Below, piece by piece: positions 58,600 through 64,000 of a stretch of 64,000 bases of DNA. Every line of letters begins with the position of its first letter. Position 1 is the stretch's first letter. The notes below the pieces were generated by a model, which saw only the letters and a program-made list of their open reading frames with translations, had not been told where the DNA came from and searched no databases. The translations under genes and the position numbers were made by a program. Origin of the DNA: Diphasiastrum complanatum. Taxonomy: Eukaryota > Streptophyta > Lycopodiopsida > Lycopodiales > Lycopodiaceae. The DNA lies in the NCBI GenBank assembly GCA_029204225.1, contig CM055111.1:8494864-8558863 (forward strand). The letters run 5' to 3'.

Positions 58600-59100
58600 G
58601 TGGAAGAAAGGAATAAAGCCTTCCAAGTGGCTAAGACATCGGGTAGACGAGTGATTCTTTTGGCTAGATCCGATATATTGATCATGTATCCAACAACTCC
58701 CAAAAATAGGGAGTCGGGACCCCACCCACACCGCCTACAAATTGGGGTGTGGAATTGTAATGGCATCCATTCATTGTCGGGAGTTGGAGGTTTTACAAGT
58801 TTTCTTTGGATCTTTCTATGGATGTTGTCAAATATGTAGAGTGCAAACATATATTTCTCACTGGTGATTTCAATGCCAAGACAGCCTCACGACAATCGGA
58901 TTTCCATGATATTATTCATCATCTTCGCTTACGGGACCTTGATAGAGACGACTTAGGAGTTATTAGGACATTTGACGATAGTTTGGGACCTATTAATACA
59001 TATGGAGAGTACTTTCTGCAGCTAGGAGAAGCTCATGAGTACAATGGCCTATCTTGTTGGCCTCTATGTAGACCGCTCTATCAAGAGTCTCTTTCCCACA
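58600..59100 (+). pseudogene. LINE endonuclease-domain fragment
   Basis: The frame 58806-59114 contains HIFLTGDFNAKTAS, the GDFN motif of the endonuclease/exonuclease/phosphatase fold used by LINE ORF2 to nick its target, followed by LRDLDRDDLGVIRTFDDSLG and TYGEY. The preceding frame (58600-58839) may hold part of the same domain or chimeric sequence. No RT domain follows; Gypsy LTR sequence starts within about 100 bp. A frameshift separates the two frames near 58800. Confidence 0.65.
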
Positions 59101-59114
59101 CAAAAATCCATTAG

Positions 59115-59585
59115 AGTCACAACCTCCTTCGTCACCACTTCCCTCCACATCGCTGCTCTCTGGCCTTCCCTTCCAAACCTCATAAAAACAAAAAGTCCAC
59201 TTTCTCTATAAACCCATACCCTATGGGACATCCTGAGCTCACTATATGATGTGAGGGACGTGACTTCCAAGTTGCATCTCGGGTACCTACCTAGTTGGCC
59301 ACTCCATGCACGTGCCACTTAGCACTTGCTAACCCGGGCTCGCCCACATGGCTAGGTAGTCACCTGTACCCCCTAAACCCTCAGACCCCACTGGGCCAAT
59401 TACTAGACTCGGGATACTACGTGACCTTAATTGTGTACCTGACCCCTCGGCTACCAATATAACTGGTAGCACTGCGGGTCCACTAGCCACTTCCCTTGGA
59501 ACCCTCCTATCCGGTAATTACAACGGGTCGGGTCCCACCTAGCATGGAAGGCTACTCTTTACGGTACTAATGATGCCCTAACACA
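59115..59585 (-). mobile_element. 3' LTR of Gypsy relic I (right copy)
   Basis: On the minus strand it begins TGTGTTAGGGC at 59585, directly after a polypurine tract GCCCGGGGGAAG (59586-59597). It contains a TTTATAGAG TATA-like run near 59205. The far end merges with LINE sequence and cannot be placed exactly. Missing from the left duplicate. Confidence 0.65.
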
Positions 59586-59605
59586 CTTCCCCCGGGCACC
59601 CGTAA

Positions 59606-60655
59606 AAGCTCTCGGCCTCAAAAGTTGCTTCTTCGGCAAGGAAGGTAGGATATCTTTTATGAAGAACCTCGGCTCACTCCCAGGTAGCCTCCTCGGTTGT
59701 CTAATCCTTACACTTCACGAGATACTCCTTGCAGATCGTATGCCTCAACCTATGTCCCCGTGTATCTTGAATTTCTTCTGACTCATGTGGCAAAGACCTA
59801 AATTCCTTGAAGGATAATCTCCGTCCTTGAGCACTCTCTTCAGTCTACTAACATGGAACATTGGGTGAACCTTGGACCCTTCTGGCAAAGCCAGTTTATA
59901 AGCCGAGCTTCCAACACTCTTTAGTACCGCAAATGGTCCACAATATCTAGGAGATAAGTTCGGACACTTACGTCTCCGCAGAGTTTCAGATTTCTCTACA
60001 ACTCGCAAATAAACTTCATCTCCTTCCTTAAAGGCTACTACCCTACGGGTTTTATCCGCATAATGTCGAGATCACACTTGCATCTGTTGGACATTCTCTC
60101 TAGCAATCTTTAGCATCCAACATGTCTTGGAGAAAATCCTTGACAGTTTGTATCTGCTCTCTCTCGAGTCCCACTGCCATTGGGGCTCGAGGTTGATACC
60201 CGTACATCAACATGAATGCACTATACCAAGTGGTATCATGCTTCAAGCTATTATAGGCAAACTCCAACAACGGAAGATATTCTTCCCAGTTAGACTGTTT
60301 GCTACTCACATAAGCTCTCAACATATATTCTAGGACTTGATTGACTCTTTCTGTTTGACCATCCGTCTATGAGTGGTTAGAAGTACCCCTTTATAGCTTA
60401 GTTTCTAGCTTAAGAAACACCTCTTGCCAAAAATTGCTAGTAAACTCAGGATCTCTATCACTAACAATACTTGACGGAAGTCCATAGAGCCTATAAATAT
60501 TTTCGATGAAGAACCTGTGGCTAACTCAGGCGCCCTCACTGTAGTCTTAGTTGGGATAAACCTGACCATTTTAGTCAACCTATCCATGATTACTAATAGA
60601 ATCCCCAGCGTCATGCCGATCATTGCTAAAGCACAAACAAGTGACAAACGCTATG
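59606..60655 (-). pseudogene. Gypsy relic I (right copy)
   Basis: Direct duplicate of 11911-12960 at a constant offset of 47695, with the same breaks and domain pieces ([37 protein letters not shown]). Here it retains its polypurine tract and LTR. Confidence 0.88.
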
Positions 60656-61260
60656 TTACCGCCCAACCATAGAGGTACTACCACCTCACTCCCCTGCACT
60701 AGAGCTATAGACCAACATCAAGCAAGCTCAGATCTCCTGTAAGCCATGGTGTCCCATACCACCAAGAATTACCCTCGACCCTCGCCTACCTACATCCTGA
60801 GGCCTGGATAATCGTCCTGACCTGACCAACAGTGGAAGAGCTCTTCATTCTCCAGGAGAAAATGAATACCAAGCTTATCTTACAATCCCTAAGGATTCAA
60901 AGGTACTTTGGACGGGAAAATGCCATAAGCTTTCTCCTCGTTACACGTTGGAAGGGCAAGTCAGATGATGAGGACACTTGGAAGAGAGAAGACTATTTAA
61001 GATTGAACTTCCCTAGTTTGCTCCCATTAGGAGGAGACTCTTAAAGGGGGAGAGAATGTTACGTACCCATAAGGGCACACAACATGAAACATGAGGTGAT
61101 GGTCTCTTTATGGGATGAAACGCTGATCTGGAGCTATAAGTCTTTTGGGTGCCATGTGTCAATGTCTTATTGGCTCGCAGTGACTCGTTGTTATGGACCT
61201 GTGCAAGTCTGCACACACCCAGGTTCCGACCTCAATTTCTAGAGGTGATCAACCGCGGTT
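60656..61260 (+). pseudogene. Gypsy relic III chromodomain and LTR start (right copy)
   Basis: Chromodomain piece (RWKGKSDDEDTW) in frame 60832-61044, polypurine tract 61043-61056, and LTR start TGTTACG at 61057. Duplicate of 12961-13560. Confidence 0.75.
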
Positions 61261-61264
61261 AGCA

Positions 61265-64000
61265 TAAAGCTGAGCTCTATCCTGAGCGGTTTTTATACTT
61301 TCCTTGGCCACTAGCAGCATTTATTGCATATCTTGCAGGAAATCTACTGCAGCTTGCACCTTGAGACCTTTGAGTCCGACCAAAACTAGCTGAAAGCCAT
61401 ACATCAACATAACAGACTGAATCCGATGGCAGAATGCTTGGCACTATTGTACACGAACTCAACCATTGGGAGATACTTTTCTCAATCAAACTGTCGGTGA
61501 GAAACATATCCTCTAAGCATATCTTCCAACGTCTGGTTGACACGTTCTGTCTGCCCATCAGATTCTGGGCGATCTAAAGAACTAAGACTAAGGGTTCTTT
61601 CAAGTTTTTCAAAAACTACTTGCCAGAACTTGCCAGTGAACTTGGAGTCTCGATCAGTAACAATATCATTTGGCAAACCATACAATCTGAACAACTTTTC
61701 AACGAAAAGCTTGGCTAGTTCAGATGCCTTGACAGTTAATTTAGTTGGTATAAATTGCGCCATCTTGGTTAGCCTGTCAACCACCACCCAAATGGCATCA
61801 TGATCACTCCGTGTTTTAGGGAGTCCAACCACAAAATCCATTGAAATACTTTTTCATTTTTTGGTGGGAATGTCCAAGGGATGTAGAAGACCCGCAACTT
61901 TGAGTCTTTTTGCTTTATTTTGCTGGCATTGTTCACAACCTTGAATGTATGCCTCGACATGACCTTTCATCTTAGGCCAGAAGAAATTCTGCCTAACAAG
62001 GTCAAGTGTCCTCTGTATGTCTGGGTGACTAGCACAAGGGTTGTCATGACACTGCTATAGGATTTGGGCCTGCAAGTCTTCCCTATCTAGCACAAAAGCC
62101 TTTCCCTTTCAGAAAAGCAAGCCATTCCTTATGGAATAGTCTTCAAGTATCTTATCATTTCAGGATTGCTTGGGATCCTGCATCCCAAGGTCATCACTAG
62201 ATCTAGAATTTCCTATCAGGACATCTAGCCAGATGCGACCGAAAAAGCTATCTGTTCAACAAAGATCCCGTAGTGAAAGATACAAATCAGATTGGATCTC
62301 AGCAAAGCATAACTGATGTAACCTGATCTAAGATCAATCTTGGAGAAATACTTACCTCCATTCAGACAATAAATATGGGAAATCTGTTCTTGATGGTTAA
62401 ATCATTTAACTTCTAAATGTCACCACACAAACGTGTGCCTCCATCCTTTTTACTAACTAAAAGGATTGGTGCTCCCTAAGGGGACTTATTAGGCCGAATA
62501 TGGCCCATCCTAAGGAGTTCTTGTAACTGCTTACTCTTCCTTTATGCTAACCCTGTATGGAAAAAGAGATACAGATTGGCTTCCAGGAAGCAACTCAACC
62601 TGATGGTCAACACTCCTTTGGGGAGGTAGGCCATAAGAAAAAACATCGCTATATTCTTGCCTAAGCTTGTTAAGCTAGGTAGGCTTCCAATGAATGTTTC
62701 CCTAATGTTAGATATATGTGTGAGAGAAATAACACTTCAGGGATTATTTAAAGGCACATTCAAAGGCAAATGCGATAATTCAATATTTAGAATCTGGACT
62801 GCATGGTCATCCACATAAATTTCATCTTTCAAGAAACAAAGATAAAGTTTATTACCAGAATCTTTCAAATATTCAACAACTTCTAAAGCAAAAACCATAG
62901 GATCAAAAGGCCTATTTACATCGCCTTTTAGCTCAAACAACGAGCCCTTATACAAAAAAGAAATACTATGAGTAACATAATCCTTTCTTAAAGACTCGTT
63001 TTTAGAATAAAACCATTCTTTTCTTAAGATTATGTCTACGCTATCCAAATTCATGATATGACAATCTAGCGGTTCAACATAATCCTGAATCTAAAGCGGC
63101 AGTTTGAGGAACATCCCAAACTGGGGATCTTCCCCTGATGCCATTTTCACCACATCAACGTGATTACTTGGTGTGGTAGCTGCCTTGAGCTTCTACACCA
63201 GCTTAGCATTTATGAAGTTATGTGTGGAACCATCATAAAAAAGAACAGTCATAGTTTGGCGTCCTACGACTCCATTCATACGAATGAGATCGTGGGGCCA
63301 AAAATAGTTTATTAAAGGATAAGTCAACAAAAGAAATATTTGAATTACCTGGCGCTTCTTAAAGGATTTAGGTTGCCCTGCCAGATTTATTTTGCTTTTT
63401 CTCTCTGTGGACAATGTTTTGGCAAATGCCCCTTCTCCATACAGGAAAAGCACAAGTCGTTGGTTCTCGCGTTGTCAAAAATCCGCGCGATCCAACTTGA
63501 TGCGCTTTTTTCCACCTTGGGAATCGGTGTCCGTCTTGTCTTTGCACCGCTTCTTGAAAATTTTCTTTTCTTTTTGTTCAGCCTTGGGCATACTTTGCTC
63601 CTTGCAAGAGGCAAAATCGGCGTCATTGACGATTTCCACAAAGCAAACTGCATCCTTGATAGTTTGCGGTTGGTTACGCCGCACTTCTAGTTGAAATTCT
63701 TTCGAAAGCCCCAATATAAAGTGTAGTTTAAACAGGATAGGATCGATTCGCAAAGCGAATCGGGGCAAAATCTCTTGGAATGCTTGGATATAGGCATCTA
63801 ACGGTCTAGTACCCATCTGCACGGTGGCGAAATGCCGCCAATGCTCAAAGTCATCCAACATCGAAAGCAAAGTCGTTTTAAAGGCTTCTTGAAAGGCATC
63901 CATGTAGAAGGGGCACCAGCCCTCTCCTTCAGATCTTGCCACCAAGTGAACGCCTTGCCACGTAAAACATGAGAGCAGAATTGATCTTTGTACTATCAGG
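61265..64000 (-). pseudogene. Gypsy relic II (right copy, runs off the window)
   Basis: Duplicate of 13565-16300 with the same RT gap and the same frame layout: integrase 61482-61841, protease-end piece 62737-63054, gag with CFSCMEKGHLPKHC at 63387-63945. An extra one-base loss near 63964 compared with 16264 shortens the A run. The start of gag lies beyond 64000. Confidence 0.9.

Noticed and set aside
1-64000. CRISPR arrays, rRNA or tRNA genes, bacterial operons
   Set aside because: No regular spacer arrays, rRNA-like cores or complete tRNA cloverleafs were noticed. The only tRNA-like promoter is the SINE at 39668, and gene structure is clearly eukaryotic.

Overview
This window looks like nuclear DNA from a land plant with a large, repeat-dominated genome, perhaps a conifer or other gymnosperm (inference, not proven by sequence). 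The evidence is plant-type Copia and Gypsy retrotransposon relics with the plant tRNA-Met primer site, a two-exon plant lipid-transfer-protein gene, an intron-rich plant ABCG half-transporter, a hAT BED-finger fragment, a LINE fragment and a tRNA-derived SINE. No operons, rRNA genes or CRISPR arrays were seen. Most coding sequence is decayed.

Layout. (1) 1-1290 is a copy of a Copia RT/LTR block also found at 42255-43545. (2) 1291-11913 is an inverted duplicate of 43557-55990. It holds a Copia RT relic, a Copia LTR with primer site and gag, and a 3.16-kb spacer carrying a captured lipid-transfer-protein exon fragment. (3) 11914-17910 is a pile of Gypsy relics, the first 4.7 kb repeated directly at 59606-64000. 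(4) 17911-18497 is a third copy of a flank block, followed by a 786-bp tandem repeat and a decayed Copia element (20461-24383). (5) 24384-36250 is the gene-bearing island: the apparently intact lipid-transfer-protein gene (26403-27079) and an ABCG transporter pseudogene (30509-33765, minus) cut at its last exon by a dispersed repeat. (6) 36266-39617 holds a hAT fragment and a Gypsy relic. (7) 39618-53587 is one giant palindrome with arms of about 5.2-5.6 kb, followed by a flank block to 55990. (8) 55991-59585 is largely unique, with a microsatellite pair, a LINE endonuclease fragment and a Gypsy LTR.

How it fits together. The palindrome arms differ from each other by arm-specific mutations, and both regional copies share those mutations. 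The palindrome therefore formed first and was duplicated later. If 1291-11913 is flipped, the left region becomes collinear with the right one, so the simplest reading is a direct duplication followed by a 10.6-kb inversion with end-joining scars in the left copy. Large-insert or long-read confirmation is needed to exclude misassembly.

Only the lipid-transfer-protein gene looks able to make its product. The ABCG gene keeps an N-terminal exon and nearly all splice sites but has three reading-frame faults and no 3' end.
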